From JAACFF01 sp963807975 (lineage in GTDB: Bacteria; Chloroflexota; Anaerolineae; Promineifilales; Promineifilaceae), in the NCBI GenBank assembly GCA_963807975.1, contig CAWEDV010000001.1, positions 1,054,001-1,118,000 on the forward strand: a stretch of DNA of 64,000 nucleotides, given 5' to 3'. The notes under the pieces are model-generated. The model saw only the letters and a program-made list of their open reading frames with translations, was not told the origin of the DNA and did no database searches. Shown here piece after piece: positions 52,365 to 60,987 of the stretch. Made by a program: the position numbers and the translations under genes. The number at the start of each line of letters is the position of its first letter. The first letter of the stretch is position 1.

Positions 52365-53966
52365 TTACATTTGCTCCAATTTGAATATTGCCCCTTCATC
52401 TCCGCGCAAAAGCAGGGCTTCGGCACCTTGGTCATAAGGCGATATGCCATGTGTGGATATCACAAAACGCGGATAATTCAGGTCTTTGAGCCAGGGCATT
52501 GATTGCGCGTGCGCTGAGAAATTGAGAATGATCAAATATCGTTCAGATCCATGTTCACGTAAGTAGGCGAAGAGCGATTTTGGACTTTCAACGGCGCGAT
52601 AGGCTCCCATGGTCAGGGCCCGGCTACTGCGGCGTAGCGTGATTAGGCGCTGAATTAGCCGCAATATAGAATTTGGGTCATTTCGCTCAGCATCGACATT
52701 AACCTGGCGATATTCTGCTTCGATTGGCAGCCAGGGGTTAACCAATCCACTACAAAATCCCGCATTAACAGAGCTATCCCACTGCATAGGCGTCCGCTGC
52801 GGGTCCCGCCCCAGATTGAGTCCTGGGGCCAGTTTTTCCCAGGGATCCTGAATACGCTCAGGTGGAATCTGTCCATTTCTCATGCCTATCTCATCCCCAT
52901 AATACATGGTTGGCGTTCCACGCAGGGTCAGCAAGAGCATGGCCGCCTGGCGTGCCTGGGCAAGCCCCAAACGCGTGGCAATTCGTGGTTGATCGTGATT
53001 GCCTAAAACCCAGTTAGGCCATGCCTGAGGTGGTAATTGTCGCTCGTAATTATCAACCAGGTCGCGAATCGATGCAGCATTCCACGGTGAGAATATCAAG
53101 TGGAAGTTGAAGGGCAGGTGAAATTCATCGCTATCCCCATAATGGCGGACAAGTTGTTCAACAGCTAAGTTTATCTCACCAATGAGGACGCGATCTTCAT
53201 ATTCATTGCAAACCTGCCGCAGCCAGCGGTTAAATTCATGAATATCTGGCCTGTTTTTGGTATACAGTTCGATCACTTTTTTCGATGGATCTTGACCAGC
53301 TCGCCAATCAGGATTAGACGGATTATCACGAAAGAGCCTATCCTTCATCACACGGTAAGATACATCCACCCGAAACCCATCAATACCACGGTCAAACCAA
53401 TACCGCAGAACTTCTGACATCACCGAGCGCACCGCAGGATTACGCCAATTTAGATCTGGCTGCTCAGGAAGGAAAGAATGCAAATAGAACTGGTCGCTCT
53501 CTTCATCCCACTGCCAGGCAGTTTCGCCGCTGAATCGACTCAGCCAGTTATTGGGCGGGCCGCCGTCTGCAGCAGCGTCTTGCCAGATAAACCAATCTCT
53601 TTTGGGGTTATCGCGAGACTTACGAGATTCCTGGAACCAGGGATGTTCCACAGAAGTATGATTCGGTACAAAATCTAAAACTACCTTGATCTTACGCTGG
53701 TGAGCGGCCGCGATAAGTTGATCCATGTCCGCCATGCATCCGAACAGGGGATGAATATCAGTGTGATTCGATACATCATAACCAAAATCCGCCATAGGTG
53801 AGGGATAAACGGGCGAAATCCAGATAGCATCAATACCAAGCCACTGCAAATAGTCCAGGCGCTGGATTATACCCGGAAGATCTCCTATCCCATCGTTATT
53901 TGTATCTTGAAAGCTGCGTGGATAGATTTGATAAATGATACCTTTTTGCCACCAAAGATCCTTCAT
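52365..53966 (-). CDS. GH13 alpha-glucosidase (oligo-1,6-glucosidase-like)
   Basis: A 533-residue cytoplasmic GH13 exo-alpha-glucosidase. The start WWQKGIIYQIYPRSFQDTN is typical; catalytic residues are Asp201 (GFRVDVSYR), Glu264 (LIGEINL) and Asp325 (GNHDQPR). It would release glucose from maltose, isomaltose, sucrose or similar sugars; the residue after the nucleophile (DVSYR) resembles alpha-1,4-preferring GH13_17/30 enzymes, but specificity is uncertain. No signal peptide. It lies in the LacI-controlled alpha-glucoside cluster, between the kinase-like gene and treS. Confidence 0.9.
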   Translation of the reverse strand: MKDLWWQKGIIYQIYPRSFQDTNNDGIGDLPGIIQRLDYLQWLGIDAIWISPVYPSPMADFGYDVSNHTDIHPLFGCMADMDQLIAAAHQRKIKVVLDFVPNHTSVEHPWFQESRKSRDNPKRDWFIWQDAAADGGPPNNWLSRFSGETAWQWDEESDQFYLHSFLPEQPDLNWRNPAVRSVMSEVLRYWFDRGIDGFRVDVSYRVMKDRLFRDNPSNPDWRAGQDPSKKVIELYTKNRPDIHEFNRWLRQVCNEYEDRVLIGEINLAVEQLVRHYGDSDEFHLPFNFHLIFSPWNAASIRDLVDNYERQLPPQAWPNWVLGNHDQPRIATRLGLAQARQAAMLLLTLRGTPTMYYGDEIGMRNGQIPPERIQDPWEKLAPGLNLGRDPQRTPMQWDSSVNAGFCSGLVNPWLPIEAEYRQVNVDAERNDPNSILRLIQRLITLRRSSRALTMGAYRAVESPKSLFAYLREHGSERYLIILNFSAHAQSMPWLKDLNYPRFVISTHGISPYDQGAEALLLRGDEGAIFKLEQM

Positions 53967-54060
53967 TCATTTCTATCCTTTGCGAATGCGTCTCCTAAAT
54001 CACACGCCACTAGATCGGCCACAATAAAGTGATACCCTGGGAAAGTGGTGACATACGCCA

Positions 54061-55533
54061 TCAGTTTCTTGCCACATCATCAACCAGAACCTGGGCGCGC
54101 TGCCTAATACGCTGCAGCCGCTGCTCATTGGCCATCAGGTCACTATGCAGGGCTTTGACGCGCTCTGCCAAAGCTTGGTTATGGAATGAGAAAGCGATGT
54201 TTTGTATCTGATTGAGACGGGCATTCATATCTTTTGGAGTTCTCTCGTCATCACGAAGCGGCCGCGCGGCCCCCCAGTCAACATGCACGGCTTCACCGTC
54301 ACTCTCCCGTAAAATAAAATTGGCGGAATGCCAATCGCCGTTTTCTATGCCAAGTATTTCGCATGTTTGCTGGTGCAGCACAAAAACATCATAAAGATCG
54401 GCTGTCATCCGCTCGTGATCGGCTGACACATAATCTTGCACCGTTTGTCCAAACACGAAATCTTCTAGAGTGAAACCCATCAGCGTAGAGCATGCCATCC
54501 CATGCTGAAAGACCTGATGCAAACGAGGAATTAATCCTTCCTCTAGCAGCAGTCGCACGCGACCACGGCTTGTCACCAAGGCCCCATCTTGAGTAAGCAT
54601 CGGCCAGTTTTCTGATTGACCGTTGGCGGATCTGGCGTTTAGTAAAATTTCGTGAAATGGTTCTGGTGCCGGCTGCTTGATAACAACACCGAGTTCGGGA
54701 GCGATCAAAACCAGGCTTCCGCGGTGCCGTCCGGCAATGTACTCTCCTTTGACAACTATCGTCAGCCCTGTTTCCTGCCGCCACGCCTCCTGCCAGCTCC
54801 GTATCCTCAAAGCGAGCCATGATTCACCATTTACTAAATAACGCCGGCGAGACAGCTCGAGACCCGTCATTTGACTCAATAATTCATCATACAACAAAAT
54901 CTTCGGTACCGGTGGTTGGTTGGTTGTTGCCAGTTGACTGCCAGATAAGAGCGCTTGATAGAGTTTTTCAATATAAGTTGTCCTGGAGCTGATCCCCGCT
55001 TCATCTCCTTGTGGATGTGGGCGAAGGCTGTGTAGGTGCAGCAGTGCGGACAAAATGGCTGGCCACTGACAGCCTGCTTCACTCTCCAATCTTCCGGCTA
55101 CCTGGTTCTCATCTGCGCCAAAGTAACGTACTTTCTCACCATAATCAGCTAGAATCTCGAGGTGCTCAAAAAGGGGATCAGCGGTTATTTGGGCCGGCAA
55201 GCGGGCCACGCCAAAGTAAATCGGCGTCCATCCTCCTAGGCCACGCGTAAGGAAATCAGGCTTGGCCAGGAATTCTATTGGGACCAGGCGATCGCTGGTG
55301 CTAGACAGCAAGTTATGACCTGGATTGTCAATCTCGAGAAAATCAGTCAAAGTAGGAACAGGCGCCCGCCGCAAGCGCTGAATCCAGGAAGATTCAGCCT
55401 CAGCGGTCGGGCGCTGACCTACTATTTCCAGTTTAGCCCCTTTTGGCTTGCCTGCCGGTGGCAGTAAAAATTCAATAGCCCCGGTGCGATTCAAAGGGAT
55501 GGCAATGACGCAGAAATGTTGAGATGTGGGCAC
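54061..55533 (-). CDS. Uncharacterised protein with kinase-like (APH-type) C-terminal fold
   Basis: A 490-residue cytoplasmic protein. The N-terminal 200 residues are unlike any family recognised. From about 250 a possible ATP-binding part appears (VVKGEYIAGRHRGSLVLI, then a lysine in GVVIKQP), followed by ENGDWHSANFILR and HVDWGAARPL, which look like the catalytic (D-x-x-x-x-N) and metal-binding (DWG for DFG) motifs of aminoglycoside-phosphotransferase/protein-kinase-like folds. It sits directly behind the DUF1269 gene (two bases apart) and before the GH13 genes. By position it could phosphorylate a sugar, as maltokinase does for TreS-made maltose, but it is not a clear Pep2 homologue; this is inference. 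Confidence 0.55.
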   Translation of the reverse strand: MPTSQHFCVIAIPLNRTGAIEFLLPPAGKPKGAKLEIVGQRPTAEAESSWIQRLRRAPVPTLTDFLEIDNPGHNLLSSTSDRLVPIEFLAKPDFLTRGLGGWTPIYFGVARLPAQITADPLFEHLEILADYGEKVRYFGADENQVAGRLESEAGCQWPAILSALLHLHSLRPHPQGDEAGISSRTTYIEKLYQALLSGSQLATTNQPPVPKILLYDELLSQMTGLELSRRRYLVNGESWLALRIRSWQEAWRQETGLTIVVKGEYIAGRHRGSLVLIAPELGVVIKQPAPEPFHEILLNARSANGQSENWPMLTQDGALVTSRGRVRLLLEEGLIPRLHQVFQHGMACSTLMGFTLEDFVFGQTVQDYVSADHERMTADLYDVFVLHQQTCEILGIENGDWHSANFILRESDGEAVHVDWGAARPLRDDERTPKDMNARLNQIQNIAFSFHNQALAERVKALHSDLMANEQRLQRIRQRAQVLVDDVARN

Positions 55534-55535
55534 AA

Positions 55536-56039
55536 CTAACGGCGGCTGTAGCCTCGTAGAGCATCATTGAAGTTAGCTTCGGATTCAGGCGACAATTCAA
55601 GCTCGAAAAGCGTACCGCCCGCATCCTTCATCAACTGTCTAAGAATCGGCCGGTTATTTTCAGTCAGTGTCATTTTCACAAAAATAGCTGAACTATGATC
55701 TTCAAGCGCTTCAGAAACAGCCTTGATTTTCTCATCAGGGATGCCGTAATCAATTTTTTTACCTGTGAAAGCACCAGCCGCCGCACCCAACAAAGCGCCG
55801 CCAATCGGTCCGCCTACCATTGTGCCAATCACCAAACCGATTGCGCCGCCGGAGACCGCTCCTTTCGCCGTGGTCCCGTCCAGGGTCTGAGAAATATCCA
55901 CTTTGCCATCTTCCCCTTTGGTCACAATGGCAGCATCATCCAGCTTTATGATCTTATCCTTTTCCAATTTCTTCAGTGATTTTAGTACTTCTTTGGCCTT
56001 TTTTTCATCATGAAACGTAACAATACCGATATCACTCAT
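55536..56039 (-). CDS. DUF1269-family membrane-associated protein
   Basis: A 167-residue protein. A soluble ferredoxin-like half (GIVTFHDEKKAKEVLKSLKK, DDAAIVTKGEDGK) is followed by a Gly/Ala-rich hydrophobic hairpin (about 60-92, GGAIGLVIGTMVGGPIGGALLG) and a second soluble half, the DUF1269 layout. Function unknown; homologues are often stress-linked. ATG at 56039 has GGAG eight bases upstream. It is 95 bases beyond the AglG-like permease and two bases before the kinase-like gene, so it is part of the sugar cluster by position. Confidence 0.78.
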   Translation of the reverse strand: MSDIGIVTFHDEKKAKEVLKSLKKLEKDKIIKLDDAAIVTKGEDGKVDISQTLDGTTAKGAVSGGAIGLVIGTMVGGPIGGALLGAAAGAFTGKKIDYGIPDEKIKAVSEALEDHSSAIFVKMTLTENNRPILRQLMKDAGGTLFELELSPESEANFNDALRGYSRR

Positions 56040-56134
56040 TTTCCACGCTCCTTCTAAAATAGTACGATTATCGCATCGCAATCATCATTGTTGTCACAAG
56101 CTAACGTTTGTCGAGAAAACAACAACCTGAGCGT

Positions 56135-57049
56135 TTACCCTTTGACTGAACCTGCCAGCAGCCCGCGTACAAAGAAACGTTGCAAGGAGAAGAAGACGAT
56201 CAAGGGTAGAATCATCGTGATAAAGGCGCCAGCTGTCAGCAGATGCCAATCCTGCCCGCGTGATCCAACCATTTCTTGCAGCGCCTGGGTCAGCACCGCC
56301 ACTTCTGGTTTTGAGCCAATAAACACCAACGCCACCAGCAGATCATTCCAAACCCAAAGGAATTGGAAGATCGCGAATGAGGCCAGCGCTGGCACAGAAA
56401 GCGGCAGCACCAGGCGCGTAAACACTGTGAAGTGTGAGGCGCCGTCAACGAAGGCCGACTCCATGATCTCGCGCGGCAAACCGGCGATGTAGTTGAACAG
56501 CAAATAGGTAGCCAATGGTAAGCCAAACCCGGTGTGGGCCAGCCAAACAGCCAGGAATGTGCCTGTTAGTTGCAAGGCCACATAATCCCGCAAAATGGGG
56601 ATTAGTGCTGTTTGAAGAGGCACCACAAGCAAACCGACCACGAGAATGAAGAAAAATTTCCGGCCTGGGAAATTCATCCAGGCAAAACCATAAGCCGCAA
56701 AGGCAGCGATCAAGATCGGAATAACAGTCGCCGGTATGGTTACCGCCAAACTGTTCAGGAAAGCGTTGCTCAGGTTGTCTCCACTGGACTCAATCACCGT
56801 ACCATCCGCATTTTCAATATCTTTGCCGGTCAGCACTTGGCGATAGTTGTTCAGCGTAAAATTTTCACTAAAAGACTCGCCATTCGTAAAAACTGTCCAC
56901 CAACCCGTCGTGCGCACAGAGTCTGCCGGGCGAAATGAGGATATCAGCAAACCCAAGGTCGGAATGGTCCAAATAATGACCAGCAGCAAAAGAGCGCCGT
57001 TTACCAGAAGTGAGTTGATCCGTTTTTGTCGACTTAAACTGCCACCCAT
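56135..57049 (-). CDS. CUT1 sugar ABC transporter permease, AglG/MalG-like
   Basis: A 304-residue permease with six helices. The EAA loop is ESAFVDGASHFTVFTRLVLP, typical though with a Ser for the second Ala. The moderate periplasmic segment after helix 1 (NNYRQVLTGKDIENADGTV) is as in AglG alpha-glucoside permeases. Its start codon overlaps the AglF-like stop by one base (TAATG). With the AglE- and AglF-like genes it forms an importer for alpha-glucosides such as sucrose, maltose or trehalose, judged from the GH13 neighbours. Confidence 0.9.
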   Translation of the reverse strand: MGGSLSRQKRINSLLVNGALLLLVIIWTIPTLGLLISSFRPADSVRTTGWWTVFTNGESFSENFTLNNYRQVLTGKDIENADGTVIESSGDNLSNAFLNSLAVTIPATVIPILIAAFAAYGFAWMNFPGRKFFFILVVGLLVVPLQTALIPILRDYVALQLTGTFLAVWLAHTGFGLPLATYLLFNYIAGLPREIMESAFVDGASHFTVFTRLVLPLSVPALASFAIFQFLWVWNDLLVALVFIGSKPEVAVLTQALQEMVGSRGQDWHLLTAGAFITMILPLIVFFSLQRFFVRGLLAGSVKG

Positions 57050-58170
57050 TAGAATGCCTCCTGTTCTTGAAAGCGACTTAAATTGTAATACATTACTGGG
57101 ATAGTCAAGACGACCAGGAGAATGGCCAGCGCAGCTCCACGACCCGGATTCTGAAAGGTGAACATCTGCTTGTACATCAAGTCTGCAATCACCTCTGTTC
57201 CCGCTCTCCCTTGGGTCATGACAAAGATGAGATCAAATATCTTCAATGTTAAGATCACAACGGTCGTGGCCACGGTGACGATGGTGCCGCGAATGTACGG
57301 AATGATGATATTGAAAAAAATCTGTCTCTCGGTGGCGCCATCGATACGGCCCGCTTCCATCAATTCGGTAGGCACGCCCTTCAGGGCTGAGGACAAAAGA
57401 ACCATGGCGAAACCTACTTGTAAAAACACAAGGACGCCAATCAACATGAAATTATTCCAGGGCTGAATCAAGAGCCAGCCCTGCCTCGTACCTCCTAACG
57501 CTTCAACCACCGCGTTGAGCAGTCCAATTTGGGTCTGTCCGGGGGCTCGTGAGGCATCATAGACAAAGCGAAAAATGACACCGGCACCTACAAAGGAGAT
57601 GGCCATGGGTAGGAAAATGAACGCCTTGGCGCCGACCTCAAGCCGGCTGCGGTCAGCCAAAACAGCCACGAGTAACCCAAAGCCAACAATAAATGCCGTT
57701 CCAAAAATAAGCCAGAGAGCATTGTTGCGCAGCGACTCCAACATGATTGGGTCTGTAAACGCATACACATAGTTGTCAATGCCTAAAACATCTTCACCAC
57801 CTGGTTGTCTGATTTGGAAGCTAATCCATAAGGTACGCAGAGTAGGTAGAAGCAAATACCAGGTCAGGATGGCCATTGCCGGCCCGACAAATACATAGGG
57901 TAGGATCCGCTGCATGGCGCCCTGCGGTAATTTTTCAACCAACCAATTGGCGATAAAATACAAAGCTGCCACGCCGCCGACGCCCCAAACAATCGCCACG
58001 ATGGTGATGATCAACTTAGAAGCATCACTATCTCTTAGAAAAATAAAACCCTGATACAAAACAATAAACGCTACCAAGGGCACAAACAGAGCAATCGCCA
58101 AACGGGCAATATTGGTTACTAACCTATTGCCAAGGCTTATTGGCTCTTTCGTCTCTTGTAAAGTGGACAT
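57049..58170 (-). CDS. CUT1 sugar ABC transporter permease, AglF/MalF-like
   Basis: A 373-residue permease with about eight hydrophobic helices; the extra N-terminal helices (ARLAIALFVPLVAFIVLYQG, LIITIVAIVWGVGGVAALYF) distinguish the AglF subgroup from shorter MalF relatives. The EAA motif ELMEAGRIDGATERQIFFNI is well kept, with Gly for the third residue. ATG at 58170 has GGAGG six bases upstream; a longer frame lacks that support. It is partnered with the AglG-like permease that follows. Confidence 0.9.
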   Translation of the reverse strand: MSTLQETKEPISLGNRLVTNIARLAIALFVPLVAFIVLYQGFIFLRDSDASKLIITIVAIVWGVGGVAALYFIANWLVEKLPQGAMQRILPYVFVGPAMAILTWYLLLPTLRTLWISFQIRQPGGEDVLGIDNYVYAFTDPIMLESLRNNALWLIFGTAFIVGFGLLVAVLADRSRLEVGAKAFIFLPMAISFVGAGVIFRFVYDASRAPGQTQIGLLNAVVEALGGTRQGWLLIQPWNNFMLIGVLVFLQVGFAMVLLSSALKGVPTELMEAGRIDGATERQIFFNIIIPYIRGTIVTVATTVVILTLKIFDLIFVMTQGRAGTEVIADLMYKQMFTFQNPGRGAALAILLVVLTIPVMYYNLSRFQEQEAF

Positions 58171-58268
58171 AACAGCCTCCTTCTTGCTAGATCTTGTCCG
58201 TCCAAATAAATCAGGGTGAATGAAATGATTCACCCTGATTTCTAGACTTTTAACTCAAATAACAGCGC

Positions 58269-59675
58269 CTATCTGGGCCAGGCCGCGTCAATAGGCGGCA
58301 AAGCTTGATCCAGTGAGGTACCGGTGACCCAATCGGTAATATTGGTCCAAAATGCACCAGCCCCAACTGCAGCCGGCATCAAGTCCGAACCATCAAATCG
58401 AGTAACACTGGCATTCTGCAGCATCTCGGCGAAACGCCGGTCGAGATCCGTCGGATACCAATCCAGGCTGGAATCGGTATGGGGGGCAATGAAACCGCCA
58501 GCTTCCACCCAGCCTTTCATCGATTCGCCTGTAGCCAGGTAGGCCATGACTGCCCTTACCTCAGGCCGGTCGTTGTACATCGCGGCAATGTCACCTGCGG
58601 TCAATACCGGTTCGCCATATTGCGGATCAATCATGGGGAAGTAGAAGAAATCGACATCTTCACCAATTACTGTGCCTTCAGGGAAGAAGGCAGGGATAAA
58701 GCTGGCCTGGCGGTGCAGCCAGCAGCTTGGCGGGTCGTCAAACATACCATTGGGCGCATCACCAAAGGGGGTTGTGGCAATGCCAATATCACCACCGAGC
58801 ACATAGTCCGGATTCTTCCAGATCACAGCCAAAGTTTCAATGGCGTTACGTACTTCAGGAGAATCAAAGGGCAGTTCACCAGACGTCCATTCGTCATACT
58901 TTTCCGGTGGTTGGGTACGGAGCATGATATCTTCAATCCAGTCCGTGGCTGTCCAACCCGTGGCACCTGAACTTTCGATGCCGATACACCAGGGTACGCC
59001 ACCGTCAGCTACTATTTGGTCGCTGAGAGCCAATAATTCCTCCCACGTCGTGGGGACTTCGTAGCCAGCAGCCTCAAAGTCATCTTTAGGATACCAGACC
59101 AGGCTCTTGACGTTACCACGGTACCAGACACCGGCCACTTGATCACCAAGAGTGGAGTCATCAATCCAACCTTGGGCAAAGTGTTCTTCTAAGAAATCCA
59201 TACCCAGGAATTCGCTGGGATCAACAACAGCGCCCTGGTTGACCAAACCCTTGAGCAAACCAGGCTGTGGATGACCACCGATATCGGGTGGATCACCGCC
59301 CTCAACACGCACCTGGATGAGCGTTTCAAAGTCACCAGAACCTTCATACTGAATGTCAATACCAGTTTCTTCTTCAAAGGCAGCCACCGAGTTTTCAAAA
59401 CGCCGAGCGTCTTCGTCAACAAAAGCACCAAAGAAGGAAACAGTGCTTCCCGAATAATCACCGTTAAGCGCAGCCTCTAATATTGCATCGCCGCCCACCA
59501 GCCCTTCTGCTGGCGCCGCTTCTTCCGCTGGCGCCGCTTCTTCCGCTGGCGCCGCTTCTTCCGCTGGCGCCGCTTCTTCCACTGGCGCCGCTTCTTCACC
59601 ACCGCCGCATGCGACCAAGACCAGCGCAAAAATGAGCAGTAAGCTCAACCAACTATATCGTTTCATATTTTTCAT
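58269..59675 (-). CDS. Sugar ABC transporter solute-binding lipoprotein, AglE-like
   Basis: A 468-residue binding protein of the extracellular solute-binding family 1. The signal peptide ends LVLVACGGG, with Cys23 as lipid anchor. A repetitive acidic linker (EEAAPA repeated, residues about 28-57) separates the anchor from the binding domain (GSTVSFFGAFVDEDARRFENS onward). Aromatic residues such as those in IESSGATGWTATDWIED could stack on sugars. It is the first transporter gene after the LacI gene, as usual for sugar cassettes, and probably binds alpha-linked di- or trisaccharides. ATG 59675 is chosen; GGAGG lies eleven bases upstream. Confidence 0.9.
   Translation of the reverse strand: MKNMKRYSWLSLLLIFALVLVACGGGEEAAPVEEAAPAEEAAPAEEAAPAEEAAPAEGLVGGDAILEAALNGDYSGSTVSFFGAFVDEDARRFENSVAAFEEETGIDIQYEGSGDFETLIQVRVEGGDPPDIGGHPQPGLLKGLVNQGAVVDPSEFLGMDFLEEHFAQGWIDDSTLGDQVAGVWYRGNVKSLVWYPKDDFEAAGYEVPTTWEELLALSDQIVADGGVPWCIGIESSGATGWTATDWIEDIMLRTQPPEKYDEWTSGELPFDSPEVRNAIETLAVIWKNPDYVLGGDIGIATTPFGDAPNGMFDDPPSCWLHRQASFIPAFFPEGTVIGEDVDFFYFPMIDPQYGEPVLTAGDIAAMYNDRPEVRAVMAYLATGESMKGWVEAGGFIAPHTDSSLDWYPTDLDRRFAEMLQNASVTRFDGSDLMPAAVGAGAFWTNITDWVTGTSLDQALPPIDAAWPR
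59509..59598. repeat. 18-bp tandem repeat within the AglE-like gene
   Basis: Five copies of an 18-base unit (GCTGGCGCCGCTTCTTCC on the plus strand, last copies slightly varied) lie in tandem and encode the acidic EEAAPA linker of the binding lipoprotein. Such perfect copies can expand or shrink by slippage, changing linker length in steps of six residues. Confidence 0.9.
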
Positions 59676-59791
59676 GTCGTTCTTATCCTCCAAGGACATT
59701 AACAATGTCGTTTTCTAGATCGATAAATCGGGAACTTTATATTGAACTGTTCGATACAATCACCTCCTCTGGGAAAAGCTCGGCCGGGATC

Positions 59792-60811
59792 TTATGATGC
59801 CCTTGCCGGCGCTGATGTGCTTTTACGAATCACTAATTCTGTGGGCAGCGCAATCACTTGGGGAACCATCGAAGATCGTTCGATGACATCCAATAAGAGC
59901 TGCGCCCCAGTCACACCTGAATCATACAAAGATTGTCGCACAGTCGTAAGCTGCAAAATTTCGGCCGCTTCGATGTCGTCATATCCTATGACCGAAAGGT
60001 CTTCGGGAACACGTAAACCTAAATCGCGTGCCGCTTCAAGCACGCCAATGGCCTGGGTATCGCTGTAGGCGAAGATGGCAGTTGGCGGATCAGGCAGGGA
60101 AAGCATTTCTTTGGCTAGGCTGCAAGCCTCCTGGCTGTCAAGACTTCCCTCACGGTAGTATTCAGCCTGGTTTGTGATTCCGGCCTCCCGAAGTGCTTGC
60201 AGATACCCTTCATAGCGGTCAAGAACGGGTGATTGGTTGAAGGGGTTGTCGGGATAGTCGCTGAGATAGCCAATTTTCACATGCCCCAGATCGAGCAAGT
60301 GCTGCGTGGCCAGACGTCCACCGGCCACGTTGTCGACGGCGACGCTGTTTAGTCCTTGGTGGCTGGCGTCAACAATGACCCCTGGCACTCCGGCTTTGAG
60401 GAACTGCTCCATATCGCTGTCCGTAGGTCGCAAAGAGAGGATCAGCAGTCCATCCACCAGTTTGCGGCGCATGATATTGGTCAGGAGTACCTCGCGGCTG
60501 CCGGTATTTTCAACGTCAAACAAAACCAGATTATATTCGCTGCCGGCCAAAACGGATACAATCCCTTGTAGGCGTTTGACCACAGATGGATTGGTGAAGA
60601 AGGGTACAATGACGCCGATGGCCATTGTCTTGCCGCGGGAGAGATGACGGGCAACAGGACTGGGAGAATAGTTAAGGGCTTCGATGGCTGCCTTGACTTT
60701 GTCGCGCGTCTCTTCGCGAACCAAGGCGCTGTCATTTAGTACGCGCGAAACAGTACCTATTCCAACACCGGCTTGTTTAGCAACATCCCTTATGGTTACT
60801 GTTGCTGCCAC
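59792..60811 (-). CDS. LacI-family transcriptional regulator
   Basis: A 339-residue regulator. The helix-turn-helix and hinge (VTIRDVAKQAGVGIGTVSRV, then YSPSPVARHLSRGKT) are at residues 5-60, followed by a periplasmic-binding-protein-like sugar-sensing domain. The start GTG 60811 has AGGAG seven bases upstream; two earlier start codons in frame (60817, 60814) are too close to it. It lies upstream of the AglEFG-like operon on the same strand and should repress it until an alpha-glucoside binds. A palindromic operator lies 56 bases upstream of its own start. Confidence 0.92.
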   Translation of the reverse strand: MAATVTIRDVAKQAGVGIGTVSRVLNDSALVREETRDKVKAAIEALNYSPSPVARHLSRGKTMAIGVIVPFFTNPSVVKRLQGIVSVLAGSEYNLVLFDVENTGSREVLLTNIMRRKLVDGLLILSLRPTDSDMEQFLKAGVPGVIVDASHQGLNSVAVDNVAGGRLATQHLLDLGHVKIGYLSDYPDNPFNQSPVLDRYEGYLQALREAGITNQAEYYREGSLDSQEACSLAKEMLSLPDPPTAIFAYSDTQAIGVLEAARDLGLRVPEDLSVIGYDDIEAAEILQLTTVRQSLYDSGVTGAQLLLDVIERSSMVPQVIALPTELVIRKSTSAPARAS

Positions 60812-60866
60812 CAACACTCTCCTCTTCCTGGTGGGGATAAGGGTTGGAACCTCCTAATCATCCAAA

Positions 60867-60880
60867 TGGAACCGGTTCCA
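60867..60880. promoter_or_regulatory. LacI-type operator
   Basis: TGGAACCGGTTCCA is a perfect 14-base palindrome with the central CG that LacI/GalR proteins need. A half-site (TTGGAACC) lies nearby at 60845-60852. The site is upstream of the regulator's own gene, so autoregulation is likely. Confidence 0.75.
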
Positions 60881-60987
60881 AACTGGATATACTATACAAC
60901 AATATCCTGAATTGTGTCAAGTAATACGGGGCAAGAGAGCAAATTGAGAAATCTCGGCTACGGAGCGGCATTAAGGCCGGTTAGTGC

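Noticed and set aside
59742..59754. TTGAAC-T-GTTCGA as an operator before the AglE-like gene
   Set aside because: It is an imperfect palindrome without the central CG of LacI operators and differs from the strong site at 60867-60880.
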